A stretch of DNA of 34,425 bases. It comes from CANKHA01 sp034668785. Lineage in GTDB: Bacteria > Pseudomonadota > Alphaproteobacteria > Rhizobiales > Xanthobacteraceae. The notes below the pieces were generated by a model. The model was not told the origin of the DNA. It ran no database searches and worked only from the letters and a program-made list of their open reading frames with translations. Position numbers and translations under genes: made by a program. The stretch covers positions 1-34,425 of the forward strand of contig JAXDOS010000262.1 of NCBI GenBank assembly GCA_034668785.1, read 5' to 3'. Below are positions 23,851-31,960 of this stretch, piece after piece (the first letter of the stretch is position 1; each line of letters starts with the position of its first letter).

Positions 23851-25905
23851 ATGGGACAGAACGGCGGAAGTCCCAAGGGTCCCCGGTGCATCGCGCTGGT
23901 GGGCCCCTTCCAGAGCGGCAAGACCACGCTGCTTGAGGCGATCCTTGCGCGCACCGGCGCGGTCCAGCGTCAGGGCACGGTGGAATCTGGAACGACCGTC
24001 GGCGACGCCAGCAAAGAGGCGCGCCATCACCGCATGAGCGTCGAGCTGTCGGCTGCCACGACGAGCTTCATGGGCGACAGCTACACCTTTATCGATTGTC
24101 CCGGCTCGATTGAATTCGTCCACGACATGCGAGCCGCGCTGCCGGCGGTGGATGCCGCCGTGGTGGTCTGCGAGCTGGACGAGAAGAAAATCCCGCAGCT
24201 ACAGCTCATCCTCCGCGAACTGGAGGCGCAGAAAATTCCGCGCTTCCTATTCCTCAATAAGATCGACAAGGCCGACGCACATATCCACGACGTGCTGCCG
24301 CTGTTGCAGCCGGCGTCGCGCTGCAAGTTGCTATTGCGGCAAATTCCGACTTTCTCTGGCGAGACCATCAGTGGCTTTGTCGATCTCGCCCTCGAACGTG
24401 CGCATGTCTACAAGGAAAACGCGCCGTCCGAAGTGATCGAGCTGCGCGGCGACGACCTCGATCGCGAGAAGACCGCCCGCTTTTCCATGCTGGAAACGCT
24501 GGCCGATCACGACGACGAGCTGATGGAGCAATTGCTTGAAGACATCCCGCCGCCGCGCGACAAAGTGTTCGACGATCTCGCCAAGGAATTGCGCGACGGT
24601 CTTGTCTGTCCGGTGCTGATGGGGGTCGCCACCCGTACCAACGGCGTACTTCGCCTGCTGAAGGCGTTGCGCCACGAGGCGCCCGGCGTCGATATCACGG
24701 CCAAGCGCCTCGGCGTCAAGGCCGCGGGCGGCGAGGCGGTCGTCTATGTGATGAAGACCTTCCACACCGGCCACGGCGGCAAAATGTCACTCGCGCGCGC
24801 GCTGGCGGGCTCGGTTCTTGAGGGGGCGCAGATGCTGGGCCCCTCCGGCAACGCCGATCGCGTCGCCGGCGTGTTCAAAGTGTTCGGGCAGCAAACGGAA
24901 AAGCGTGGCGCCGCGGCGGCCGGCGATACGGTGGCGCTTGCCAAGCTCGATCACGCTAAGACCGGGGAGACGCTCTCGTCCGGCAAGCAGGCGCCCAAGC
25001 AACTAGCCGAAGTGGCTCAGCACGCTCCGGTGTTGGCCATCGCCGCCGCCGCCAAGGAACGCAAGGACGACGTCAAGCTCGGGCAATCGCTGCACAAGCT
25101 GATCGAGGAGGACCCCTCGCTGACGATGGTGCACAATCCCGAGACTCACGAAGTCGTCCTATGGGGGCAGGGGGAAATGCACCTGCGGGTGGCGACCGAA
25201 AAGCTCGCCGATCGCTTTGGCGTCGCCATCCTCAAGCAGCCGCCGACCGTCGGATATCGCGAGACCATACGCAAAGGGGTGGTGCAACGTGGGCGTCACA
25301 AGAAACAGTCAGGAGGCCATGGCCAGTTCGGCGACGTGGTACTCGACATCAAGCCGCTGCCGCGCGGGTCGGGCTTCGTCTTCACCGAAGAGATCAAAGG
25401 CGGCGTGGTGCCGCGCAATTATATCCCGTCGGTCGAGGAGGGCGTCGGCGACGCGCTCAAGCACGGGCCGCTCGGCTTCCCCGTGGTCGACATCGCGGTG
25501 AAGCTGATCGACGGTTCCTATCATTCGGTCGATTCCTCCGACATGGCTTTCCGCACGGCGGGACGCATCGGCATCGCCGAAGGCTTGCCGCAATGTCAGC
25601 CGGTGCTGCTCGAGCCCATTCACCATGTGGAGATCGTCTGCCCCTCGGAAGCCACGGCGAAAATGAATGCATTGATGTCCGGGCGCCGCGGCCAGATCCT
25701 CGGCTTCGACACGCGCGAAGGCTGGGACGGCTGGGACGTGGTGCGCCTGCAGATGCCCGAGGCGGAAATCGGCAGCCTCATTATCGAGGTGCGCTCCGCC
25801 ACCGCGGGGGTCGGCAGCTTCACCTTCAAGTTCGATCACATGGCCGAGGTGACCGGGCGCACCGCCGATCAGATCATCGCCGCGCGCAAATCCGCCGCGG
25901 CCTGA
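23851..25905 (+). CDS. EF-G-like translational GTPase with altered catalytic residues (684 aa)
   Basis: The domain order is that of EF-G: GTPase (1-270), domain II (about 285-385), III (about 395-470), IV (about 475-595) and V (600-675). G1 is GPFQSGKTT (18-26), G3 DCPGS (82-86) and G4 NKID (136-139). Ordinary EF-G has DTPGH; here the His that positions the hydrolytic water is Ser86, and the switch I motif RGIT is HRMSV. Domain IV keeps SGGHGQFGDVVLDI and VPRNYIPSVEEGVGDALKHG. This is an EF-G-like paralogue known in alphaproteobacteria and other bacteria, not the main fusA, which normally lies in the str operon. Its GTPase rate and role (ribosome rescue, recycling or quiescence) are unknown. 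GAGGAGG sets ATG 23851. The next gene begins 9 bases after its stop. Confidence 0.9.
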   Translation: MGQNGGSPKGPRCIALVGPFQSGKTTLLEAILARTGAVQRQGTVESGTTVGDASKEARHHRMSVELSAATTSFMGDSYTFIDCPGSIEFVHDMRAALPAVDAAVVVCELDEKKIPQLQLILRELEAQKIPRFLFLNKIDKADAHIHDVLPLLQPASRCKLLLRQIPTFSGETISGFVDLALERAHVYKENAPSEVIELRGDDLDREKTARFSMLETLADHDDELMEQLLEDIPPPRDKVFDDLAKELRDGLVCPVLMGVATRTNGVLRLLKALRHEAPGVDITAKRLGVKAAGGEAVVYVMKTFHTGHGGKMSLARALAGSVLEGAQMLGPSGNADRVAGVFKVFGQQTEKRGAAAAGDTVALAKLDHAKTGETLSSGKQAPKQLAEVAQHAPVLAIAAAAKERKDDVKLGQSLHKLIEEDPSLTMVHNPETHEVVLWGQGEMHLRVATEKLADRFGVAILKQPPTVGYRETIRKGVVQRGRHKKQSGGHGQFGDVVLDIKPLPRGSGFVFTEEIKGGVVPRNYIPSVEEGVGDALKHGPLGFPVVDIAVKLIDGSYHSVDSSDMAFRTAGRIGIAEGLPQCQPVLLEPIHHVEIVCPSEATAKMNALMSGRRGQILGFDTREGWDGWDVVRLQMPEAEIGSLIIEVRSATAGVGSFTFKFDHMAEVTGRTADQIIAARKSAAA

Positions 25906-25914
25906 GGCGACAGA

Positions 25915-26802
25915 TTGTTCGGGCATCTGCTCCCGCGCGCCTTGCTCTGCCTGCCTGCATTCTTGCTCGTGCCATCCATGGTGGCAGCGGCAGGACTGGA
26001 CCTCCCGTTCACGCTGACAAAGCCGGCTGGTGAAGGGCCGTTCCCTGCTGTGGTGATCCTGCACGATTGCTCTGGTCTCGGTCCGCGATCGAGCGGTGCT
26101 CCTTGGCGATGGGCAACCGAGCTGACGGGCAGAGGTTATGTGACCATCTGGCCCGACAGCTTCATCACGCGCCAACATCCCCGCGGCGTCTGCACCGACG
26201 CGTCTCCGCCGCGCGTTACCTTTGCGCAACGGGCCAATGACGCCTATGCGGCGCTCGATCATCTGCGCGCGTTGCCCTATGTCGATGCCAAACGTATCGC
26301 GGTGATGGGCGGATCGCACGGCGGCTCGTCGACCTTGGCCACGATCGTGAACGCGCCGCTAAATACGCAGCGTCAAACCCCGCCATTCGCCGCGGCTATT
26401 GCGCTGTATCCCGGTTGCGGCCGGACATTCGGCGGCTGGTCCGTTACGCGCGCGAAGGACCATCCGAACATGATCGTCGGCTATTCCGGCGCCTTCAAGC
26501 CGCTGGCACCGTTGCTGATCCTGATCGGCGAACTCGATGATTGGACCCCGGCGGAGCCCTGCCGGAAGCTGGCGGCGGCTTCCCAACAAGCGGGTTATCC
26601 AGTCGAACTGGTGGTCTATCCCGGAGCGCATCATTCGTTCGACAGCCAGGCGCCGATACGTCTTATTGCCGAACGCATCAATATCAGTTCACCGACCGGC
26701 CGCGGCGCCACCACCGGCGGCAATGACAAGGCCTGGACAGATTCAATCGCCCGCGTGGAAGCTTTTCTCGCCGCGCATTTGGGTAGTGCGCAGAAGAAAT
26801 AG
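25915..26802 (+). CDS. Exported dienelactone-hydrolase-like alpha/beta hydrolase (295 aa)
   Basis: A TTG start at 25915 gives a proper signal peptide, MFGHLLPRALLCLPAFLLVP; the next in-frame ATG (25978) would remove it. GAGGCGA overlaps the stop of the EF-G-like gene, so the two are likely translated from one message. The enzyme domain has FPAVVILHDCSGLGPRSS (oxyanion region), GGSHGG with nucleophile Ser134, GELDDWTPAEPCRK with the acid residue, and GAHHSFD with the catalytic His: the DLH triad, with Ser in place of the Cys of classical dienelactone hydrolase. It should hydrolyse esters or lactones in the periplasm; the substrate is unknown. No catechol-pathway genes are nearby, so a role in aromatic breakdown is not supported. 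Confidence 0.88.
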   Translation: MFGHLLPRALLCLPAFLLVPSMVAAAGLDLPFTLTKPAGEGPFPAVVILHDCSGLGPRSSGAPWRWATELTGRGYVTIWPDSFITRQHPRGVCTDASPPRVTFAQRANDAYAALDHLRALPYVDAKRIAVMGGSHGGSSTLATIVNAPLNTQRQTPPFAAAIALYPGCGRTFGGWSVTRAKDHPNMIVGYSGAFKPLAPLLILIGELDDWTPAEPCRKLAAASQQAGYPVELVVYPGAHHSFDSQAPIRLIAERINISSPTGRGATTGGNDKAWTDSIARVEAFLAAHLGSAQKK

Positions 26803-26833
26803 TGGAAAGTCGCCAATCGCTGCGCGCCTGCCG

Positions 26834-27292
26834 TTACTTGCCCGCCGGCTGGTCGTAGGGAATGATGGAAATATCGCCGCCGGCTTCAAGGATGGCGAAT
26901 TTGATCTGATCTAGTTTTTCCAGTCCGTGTGACGCGCGGGCGATTTCGAGAACCTCTTCCTTTGTCACCCGGGCCCACCGCATGCGGCCGTTTAGCGTCC
27001 GGCCATGTTCGACCAGAATGGTCGGCACGCCTTTAATCATCTTGCTAAAGCCCCGGTAATCCCGTTCCAGCAAGCCGACGACAATGTCAACGGCGAACAA
27101 AGTTGCGATCACCACGAAAGCATTGATCAGCGAATAGTCCTGGCCGATGAGGGCGCGCTGCGTCGCGCCGCCGATGATGAGAAACATCACGAAGTCGAAG
27201 GTGCTCAACTCCGCCATCGTACGGCGGCCGGAAAGACGGATGATCGCCCACAACACGATGTAAACTATGAGAGCCTTGAATACGCTGTCCAT
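26834..27292 (-). CDS. DUF421 (YetF-like) membrane protein (152 aa)
   Basis: The family signs are IIRLSGRRTMAELSTFDFVM followed by FLIIGGATQRALIG and a segment that includes IATLFAVDIVVGLLER: an N-terminal membrane region of two to three helices. The cytoplasmic half follows with KGVPTILVEHGRTLNGRMRW and KEEVLEIARASHGLEKLDQI. DUF421 proteins (for example YetF, YrbG) sit in the inner membrane with a small soluble domain; their role is not established, with links to spore or stress membranes in Bacillus. It starts 8 bases after the stop of the 27301 gene, so the two form an operon. The 152-residue length is short against 160-230 in many members, with the soluble part being the shorter. Confidence 0.93.
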   Translation of the reverse strand: MDSVFKALIVYIVLWAIIRLSGRRTMAELSTFDFVMFLIIGGATQRALIGQDYSLINAFVVIATLFAVDIVVGLLERDYRGFSKMIKGVPTILVEHGRTLNGRMRWARVTKEEVLEIARASHGLEKLDQIKFAILEAGGDISIIPYDQPAGK

Positions 27293-27300
27293 GGAACGGC

Positions 27301-27801
27301 CTATGGATAGACCAAGATAGAAAACTTGAGTGCGCCGCCGCTGCCGCCTTCCGCTTCCACGGGAATGACGCCGAACTCCCGCGGCCGCGTCCAGATCACG
27401 GCGGTAAACTCATCAGCCGTTGGCGGATGGAAGAAAAATTCCAATCCGCTCGCGTTGGCAATGCTTCGGGCCGGCTGCGGCTGAATGCTTTCGATCTCGA
27501 AGACTCGCTGGAACGAGGGACCGAGGCGAAGCCGGACTTCTCCGGAATTCGCTGGCGAAACATGCGCGACGAATTTCGACAATGCGGTTTCGCGCTGGAA
27601 GCGTTCGTATTGCATCGTCAGCGGCGATCCCGCCGCGCCGGCGGTGGTCTCGCTCACCACGCCATGGGCGAAAATTCCGCTGAGGGCGACGAGTGGCACC
27701 AATGCGAGAATGATCCAAGCCACGCGCTCCGCCGTCCAGAACGCGTATTGGAAAGGCATATCCTCAGGAACTGGGTGGGTTCTGCTCTGTTCTTCGCGCA
27801 T
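27301..27801 (-). CDS. Hypothetical membrane-anchored protein, operon partner of the DUF421 gene (166 aa)
   Basis: A polar N-terminus (MREEQSRTHPVPEDMPFQYA) leads to one membrane helix (about 27-48, VAWIILALVPLVALSGIFAH). An external domain follows with the phrases LTMQYERFQRETALSKFVAH, EVRLRLGPSFQRVFEIESIQ, LEFFFHPP and GGALKFSILVYP: an all-beta domain of unknown family. The gap of 8 bases to the DUF421 gene, which it precedes, supports a shared membrane function. ATG 27801 is used; a TTG seven codons upstream is possible. Small membrane partners of DUF421 genes with this layout recur in Bradyrhizobium relatives as far as I recognise; the partnership itself is the main clue. Confidence 0.7.
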   Translation of the reverse strand: MREEQSRTHPVPEDMPFQYAFWTAERVAWIILALVPLVALSGIFAHGVVSETTAGAAGSPLTMQYERFQRETALSKFVAHVSPANSGEVRLRLGPSFQRVFEIESIQPQPARSIANASGLEFFFHPPTADEFTAVIWTRPREFGVIPVEAEGGSGGALKFSILVYP

Positions 27802-27910
27802 AATGGCGGCCGCGGTTGACAATTAACAAAGTAAACGCGCCGAAACCGAAGCAGGTTCCGTTACAGGCCTGCGTCGCCAATCCCGTTGTTAGTTTCAGAT
27901 ACCGCCGTTG

Positions 27911-28981
27911 TTAGCTCGACGCTGCTTTGCGGCTGGTGAAACGCGCGTTGCCAAGCCCCGTGCCGATGGTGAGCACGCCCCACCGCGCCACATCTTGGTT
28001 GTGCGGCACTTCGCTGAGCCCTTGCACCACCGCATCGTTGTGCATGATCACCACGGTCTCGTTGCCGCTGATTTTGGGGATCGCCTCGGACAGCGACTTA
28101 GGCAGGTTGAAACGGCTGCTCTCCCAATTTCCCGGCAAATTCTGCGCCCCGCGGTCGATCGAGCCGTCTTCCGCAATGCGGCCGGGGCAGCCGATGCCGA
28201 TGAAGGGAGCCAGGCGAATGCCTCCCTTTTTCGCGCTCTTGATCAAGCTCTCGAGCATGTCGATCAGACCTTCCACCGCGTCGTCGCGCTTGAGCTTCTT
28301 CTCGTCGCCGTGACGCCAAAGGTCGAATTCCGACACCGCCGCCTTTGACAAATCGCGGGCTTTTTTCAGATTGAGTTCGACAATGCCGGCACGGATATTC
28401 GTCCCTCCAATGTCGACGGCAAGGATGGCGTCATAGCCCTGGAATACCCAGGACGGCGCCAGTTGCACCGCGCCAAGCAGGCCCGCCTCGTCGGGATCGT
28501 TGTGGATCGGAACCATTTCCAATGCGATGCCGTCGGTTTTCAGGATGACCGACGCGCGACCGATCGCGAGCTCGCCCACGCGGCTGGCGCGGAATCCGCC
28601 TCCGATCGAGATACGTTCGGTGTCGCGCCATCCTTTGGTTTTGAGGAATCGCCGGGTGATCAGCGCCAGTTCCTGCGCGAAGTCCTCGATGGCGCCGTGC
28701 AATACGCCCGCGGCTTCGAGATCGCCATCGACCAGAATGGAGTCGAGTGTCTTCTTGCTGATCTCTTCGCTGGGCTCGTCGCCGAACGGATCGCCGCCGT
28801 TCTTGCGCATGGGCTTGCGCCAATTCTCCAGGATCGCGCGGAAGGCGCCCTTGCTGGCGCGGTCGCCGAGAAATCCCTCGTCGTCCTTTAATTCGAGATT
28901 ATAGCTGTCCACATCCACCGCAGGCAGACGGGTGGCGCCGTGGGCGCCGACAGTTGGTGATGTGGCAGCTTGTTCAGCCAT
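27911..28981 (-). CDS. ROK-family sugar kinase-like protein with circularly permuted motif order (356 aa)
   Basis: ROK kinases normally run: phosphate-1 loop DIGGT, IG.PG, catalytic NDA, phosphate-2 GTG.G, then a C-lobe with GGG and ending AG..GA. Here the C-lobe elements come first: EDFAQELALITRRF (100-113), ISIGGGFRASR (125-135) and DEAGLLGAVQLAP (164-176). DIGGTNIRAG follows at 190-199, then GIGCPGRI, HNDAVVQGLSE with the presumed catalytic Asp, and TIGTGLGNARF, after which the protein ends. The zinc motif (H.C..G..GC.E) of glucokinase-type ROKs is absent. Start ATG 28981 has GGGGGAT just upstream. It may phosphorylate a sugar or be a sensor; the fold should still close if the ends were joined in another order. 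It follows trmO on the minus strand. Confidence 0.82.
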   Translation of the reverse strand: MAEQAATSPTVGAHGATRLPAVDVDSYNLELKDDEGFLGDRASKGAFRAILENWRKPMRKNGGDPFGDEPSEEISKKTLDSILVDGDLEAAGVLHGAIEDFAQELALITRRFLKTKGWRDTERISIGGGFRASRVGELAIGRASVILKTDGIALEMVPIHNDPDEAGLLGAVQLAPSWVFQGYDAILAVDIGGTNIRAGIVELNLKKARDLSKAAVSEFDLWRHGDEKKLKRDDAVEGLIDMLESLIKSAKKGGIRLAPFIGIGCPGRIAEDGSIDRGAQNLPGNWESSRFNLPKSLSEAIPKISGNETVVIMHNDAVVQGLSEVPHNQDVARWGVLTIGTGLGNARFTSRKAASS

Positions 28982-29089
28982 GCTGATCCCCCATGAGGCC
29001 TGCGACAACGGCAAAGACGAGGGAAAGTTTCATTGGCGACGCTGCGGGAGGCTATGATGAGGAGCCATGCTGTAATGTATGAACCTAGT

Positions 29090-29590
29090 TCAGGTTTTCC
29101 GCGCCGCGTGCCACCCCGCTACCGCGTCAGGCACGGCGTCGGTTGAGGCGAAATACGGCTTGATGTCGATCAGCGGCGTGCCGTCGAGGCAATCGAGTCC
29201 CTGCACTGACAAGGTGGTGCCTTCCACGCCCAACAGCCGCACAACACTCATGGCGATAGGATTAGGCCGCGCGGGCGAGCGCAACGCGAAGGTGCCGCGC
29301 TGCTCGCCGTAATGATGCGGCACCTGCACGACGAGATCGCGCCGCGCCTTGTCCATCCAATACAGCACGACGAGATGCGAGCAGGTTTCGATGTCCTTCA
29401 ATGCCTGCGTCCAGCGCGTATCGACCTCGATGCTGCACACGGCATCCGACTCGCGCGGATTCTTTGGACAGTCATCCCGCCGCGTCCACGGCGTGCGGAT
29501 GCGGCCGATAAAATAGACGGAAGCATCGAAGCGATCGGGTAGTGCAGTGGTCAGTTCGCCGGGGCGGATTTCACCATCTTTTTCGCTCAT
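29090..29590 (-). CDS. trmO: tRNA (N6-threonylcarbamoyladenosine-37) methyltransferase TrmO / TsaA-like (166 aa)
   Basis: TrmO N6-methylates the t6A37 base of tRNA-Thr in E. coli with SAM. It is a small all-beta (UPF0066) protein unlike Rossmann methyltransferases. Landmarks: FIGRIRTPWTRRDDCPKNPR near the N-terminus, DIETCSHLVVLYWMDKARRD, TFALRSPARPNPIAMSVVRL with the signature R.PNPI..S, and GLDCLDGTPLIDIKPYF near the end. The E. coli protein is 235 residues; this one lacks most of the C-terminal region, as short members do, so its exact target is not certain. The start is ATG 29590 with GGAG 7 bases upstream; ATG codons at 29605 and 29659 lack that. It is divergent from the alpha/beta hydrolase gene at 29707. 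Confidence 0.9.
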   Translation of the reverse strand: MSEKDGEIRPGELTTALPDRFDASVYFIGRIRTPWTRRDDCPKNPRESDAVCSIEVDTRWTQALKDIETCSHLVVLYWMDKARRDLVVQVPHHYGEQRGTFALRSPARPNPIAMSVVRLLGVEGTTLSVQGLDCLDGTPLIDIKPYFASTDAVPDAVAGWHAARKT

Positions 29591-29706
29591 CAAAGGCTCC
29601 GTCATGGAGGGCAGCCGCGCCTGAATGGGAAGGGTGCCCGGGATTTCGCCCGCGCTCAATCCCGGCTAGACTTGGATAAAGCGGCACCTCATTGCTGAGC
29701 TGCGTC

Positions 29707-30831
29707 ATGCTACGGGCCATCCTTTCTTCATTGCTGACGCTCGCGGTTGTTCCGGTGCGTGGCGAGGAGCGCGCACCGCTCGCCTTCGCTGTACCCTCCG
29801 CCGATGGCACGATTATACGCGGCCAGGCGGATCTACCGACGGCCACTGCCTCCGCCGCGGTCATCTTCGTCGCCGGTAGCGGAGCGTTCGATCGTGACAC
29901 CCGCCTCGGCCGCAGCGGCACCGAGCGCGATCTCCTGTTCAAGGACCTTGCCCGGCGTATGACCGCGCGCGGTCTGATGGCGGTGCGCTACGACAAACGC
30001 GGCATTATTCACGGCCGCACCGGCGCGGCGGCGTTCGATCATGCAGCTCTCGCTACCGTCACGACCGTCAACAGCCGCGACGACCTCGCGGCCGTTTATG
30101 CCTGGGCGCGCTCGCCGCAAGGTGCGGGCGCAAGCTGCGTTCTGTTCTTTGTGCATTCGGAGGGCATGGCGCATGTCGCGCGGCTCGCCGAGTCCGGCGT
30201 GCCGGCGCCGGCCCTCGTCATCGGCATGGGCGCACTGATGGAAAGCCCACTGGCAGTAATGCGCTGGCAGATCACCGAGCGAGACATCCTGTCGTTGCAG
30301 ATGATGGATGCCGATGGAGACGGGCGCACCACCAATGCCGAGGTCGAGGCGAATTGGCGGCGCACGCCGTCCTCCGTGTTCGACCGCCTCGATCTCCTGC
30401 TCAATCCGAGCGGCATCTGGACGCGCGCCGATCTCGATCGCGTTCACGCCACGCAGGTGGAGATATACGGGCGCACCCGCGCCGAGGTCCTCAACCATGC
30501 GGATGCCGATCCGTTTCCCTCGCGCGCGGCGGCGGCGTCCTCCTACGAATGGTGGAAGAGCTGGTTTTCCGATGACACGCCGGTGGCGCAGCGGCTGGCG
30601 CATTGGCGCACGCGCATCAGCCTGCACTACGGCGACCGGGACTCGCAGACGCTGGCGGAGCGGCAGATTGCCGCCGCGCGCAAGGCCTTTCCGGCCGACG
30701 CCGTGTCAACGCATATCCATGAAGGCGTGGGTCACAGCCTCGGGACGCACGTTTTGTATGGGCCGGTCGACGAGGGGCTGGCAGATGCGCTCGCCAACGA
30801 AGCCGTGGCGGCATCCCGCGCGTGCCGGTGA
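29707..30831 (+). CDS. Exported alpha/beta hydrolase with a canonical EF-hand loop (374 aa)
   Basis: A short signal peptide MLRAILSSLLTLAVVPVRGE precedes the enzyme. The alpha/beta fold shows AVIFVAGSGAFDRDTRLG, ARRMTARGLMAVRYDKRGI, VHSEGMAH with nucleophile Ser151 in a degenerate elbow (V-H-S-E-G), and HIHEGVGHSLGTH with the catalytic His. The acid would be in SLHYGDRDSQT. In the lid region, DADGDGRTTNAE at 201-212 matches the EF-hand calcium loop at positions 1, 3, 5, 6 and 12, and LNPSGIWTRADLDRV further on may be a degenerate second one. The layout resembles the S33/BAAT-like esterases with a lid. Substrate unknown. ATG 29707 is chosen because it opens the signal peptide. Confidence 0.87.
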   Translation: MLRAILSSLLTLAVVPVRGEERAPLAFAVPSADGTIIRGQADLPTATASAAVIFVAGSGAFDRDTRLGRSGTERDLLFKDLARRMTARGLMAVRYDKRGIIHGRTGAAAFDHAALATVTTVNSRDDLAAVYAWARSPQGAGASCVLFFVHSEGMAHVARLAESGVPAPALVIGMGALMESPLAVMRWQITERDILSLQMMDADGDGRTTNAEVEANWRRTPSSVFDRLDLLLNPSGIWTRADLDRVHATQVEIYGRTRAEVLNHADADPFPSRAAAASSYEWWKSWFSDDTPVAQRLAHWRTRISLHYGDRDSQTLAERQIAAARKAFPADAVSTHIHEGVGHSLGTHVLYGPVDEGLADALANEAVAASRACR

Positions 30832-30897
30832 CTTGCATCGCAAGGCGCGCGGTGGCCCCGTTTTGGCCGCGTCGGTGGCTTGCTAACCCCTCTTTAA

Positions 30898-30921
30898 ACG
30901 TATAAAGATATGTTTATATGT
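30898..30921 (+). promoter_or_regulatory. AT-rich palindrome, candidate operator for the methionine-cycle operon
   Basis: The 16-bp core ATAAAGATATGTTTAT (30902-30917) is symmetric except for one base pair of positions (G at 30907 and G at 30912). Flanking bases extend the symmetry to 30898-30921 with one further mismatch. It stands about 40 bases before the ATG at 30962. It is the right size and place for a dimeric ArsR-type regulator, very probably the product of the next gene (inference). Confidence 0.6.
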
Positions 30922-30961
30922 ATTGTTGGCTTGGAACCCGAGCCACTATGAGCCTTTAAGC

Positions 30962-31960
30962 ATGAGCACGTCTGCGCCACTGCCCTTCGTCACCCTCAAC
31001 GCAGCCCTCAAAGCCGCGGGTGAGGCCACGCGTCTGCGCATCCTGGCGCTGCTCGCGGAAGCCGAGTTGACCGTTTCCGACCTCACCGAAATTTTGCGCC
31101 AGTCGCAGCCGCGTATCTCGCGGCATCTGAAGCTTCTGAGCGAGGCTGGCCTGGTTGAGCGTTTCCGTGAAGGGTCTTGGGCCTTCTTTCGTCTGGCCGA
31201 GCAGGGCGGCGGCGCCGAGGTCATCCGCGCGCTGATCGCGCGTCTCGACGCGGAGGATGCGACCGTCGCTCGCGATCGCGAACGTCTGACTGCGGTGCGT
31301 GCCGCCCGCGCAGCGGCGGCACAGGCCTATTTCCGCCGTCACGCCGTGGAATGGGACCGCATCCGCAAGCTGCATGTCGCCGATGCCGACGTGGAGGCAG
31401 CCATCCGCGCGGCGGTGGCCGATCGGCCCATCCATTCGCTGCTCGATCTCGGTACTGGCACGGGCCGCATGTTGGAACTGTTTGGTCCGGACATCGAGCG
31501 CGGTCTTGGTCTTGATCTCTCGCTCGACATGCTGGCGCTGGCGCGTGAGCGCCTCGACCGCGCGGGATTACGGCATTGCACCGTGCGCCAGGGCGACCTC
31601 TACGATCTCTCTCTGCCGCGAGAGAGTTTCGACCTCGTCATCGTTCATCAGGTGCTGCACTTCCTCGACGATGGTGCACGCGCGATCCAGGAGGCGGCGC
31701 GGGTGCTGCGTCCCGGCGGGCGGCTTCTGGTGGTCGACTTCGCGCCGCACGATCTGGAATTCCTGCGCGAGCAGCACGCCCATCGCCGGCTCGGATTCAC
31801 GGCGGAGACGGTGACGCAATGGACGCAAGCGGCGGGCCTTGATCTCGTTTTACACCGCACGCTTCCGCCCGAACCTGGCTCCGAGGGCAAGATCGCGGTG
31901 TCGCTGTGGCTCGCGCGCGATCCGCGCATTGCCATCGCTTCCAAGCGGGAGGTGGCGTGA
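30962..31960 (+). CDS. ArsR-family HTH fused to a SAM-dependent methyltransferase (332 aa)
   Basis: Residues 8-80 form an ArsR-type winged helix (ALKAAGEATRLRILALLAEA, with recognition helix SQPRISRHLKLLSEAGLVER). A Rossmann methyltransferase domain follows from about 155: motif I LLDLGTGTGRMLEL at 160-173, GLGLDLS, HQVLHFLDD, AARVLRPGGRLLVVDFAPH. The metal-binding Cys of true ArsR are absent. This fusion is regularly found in front of metF in alphaproteobacteria, so it is probably the regulator of the operon and may sense SAM or SAH with its second domain (inference). ATG 30962 is chosen; the TTG at 30925 region would add residues unlike the family. No clear ribosome binding site precedes it. 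Its TGA overlaps the metF ATG by one base. Confidence 0.9.
   Translation: MSTSAPLPFVTLNAALKAAGEATRLRILALLAEAELTVSDLTEILRQSQPRISRHLKLLSEAGLVERFREGSWAFFRLAEQGGGAEVIRALIARLDAEDATVARDRERLTAVRAARAAAAQAYFRRHAVEWDRIRKLHVADADVEAAIRAAVADRPIHSLLDLGTGTGRMLELFGPDIERGLGLDLSLDMLALARERLDRAGLRHCTVRQGDLYDLSLPRESFDLVIVHQVLHFLDDGARAIQEAARVLRPGGRLLVVDFAPHDLEFLREQHAHRRLGFTAETVTQWTQAAGLDLVLHRTLPPEPGSEGKIAVSLWLARDPRIAIASKREVA

Noticed and set aside
25161..26033. A 290-codon plus-strand frame within the EF-G-like gene
   Set aside because: Shifted reading of the EF-G-like gene; very Arg-rich with no motif.
30832..30961. A SAM or SAH riboswitch before the methionine-cycle operon
   Set aside because: The leader from the palindrome to the ATG is about 40 bases, too short for a known SAM/SAH aptamer, and no conserved aptamer core is visible.
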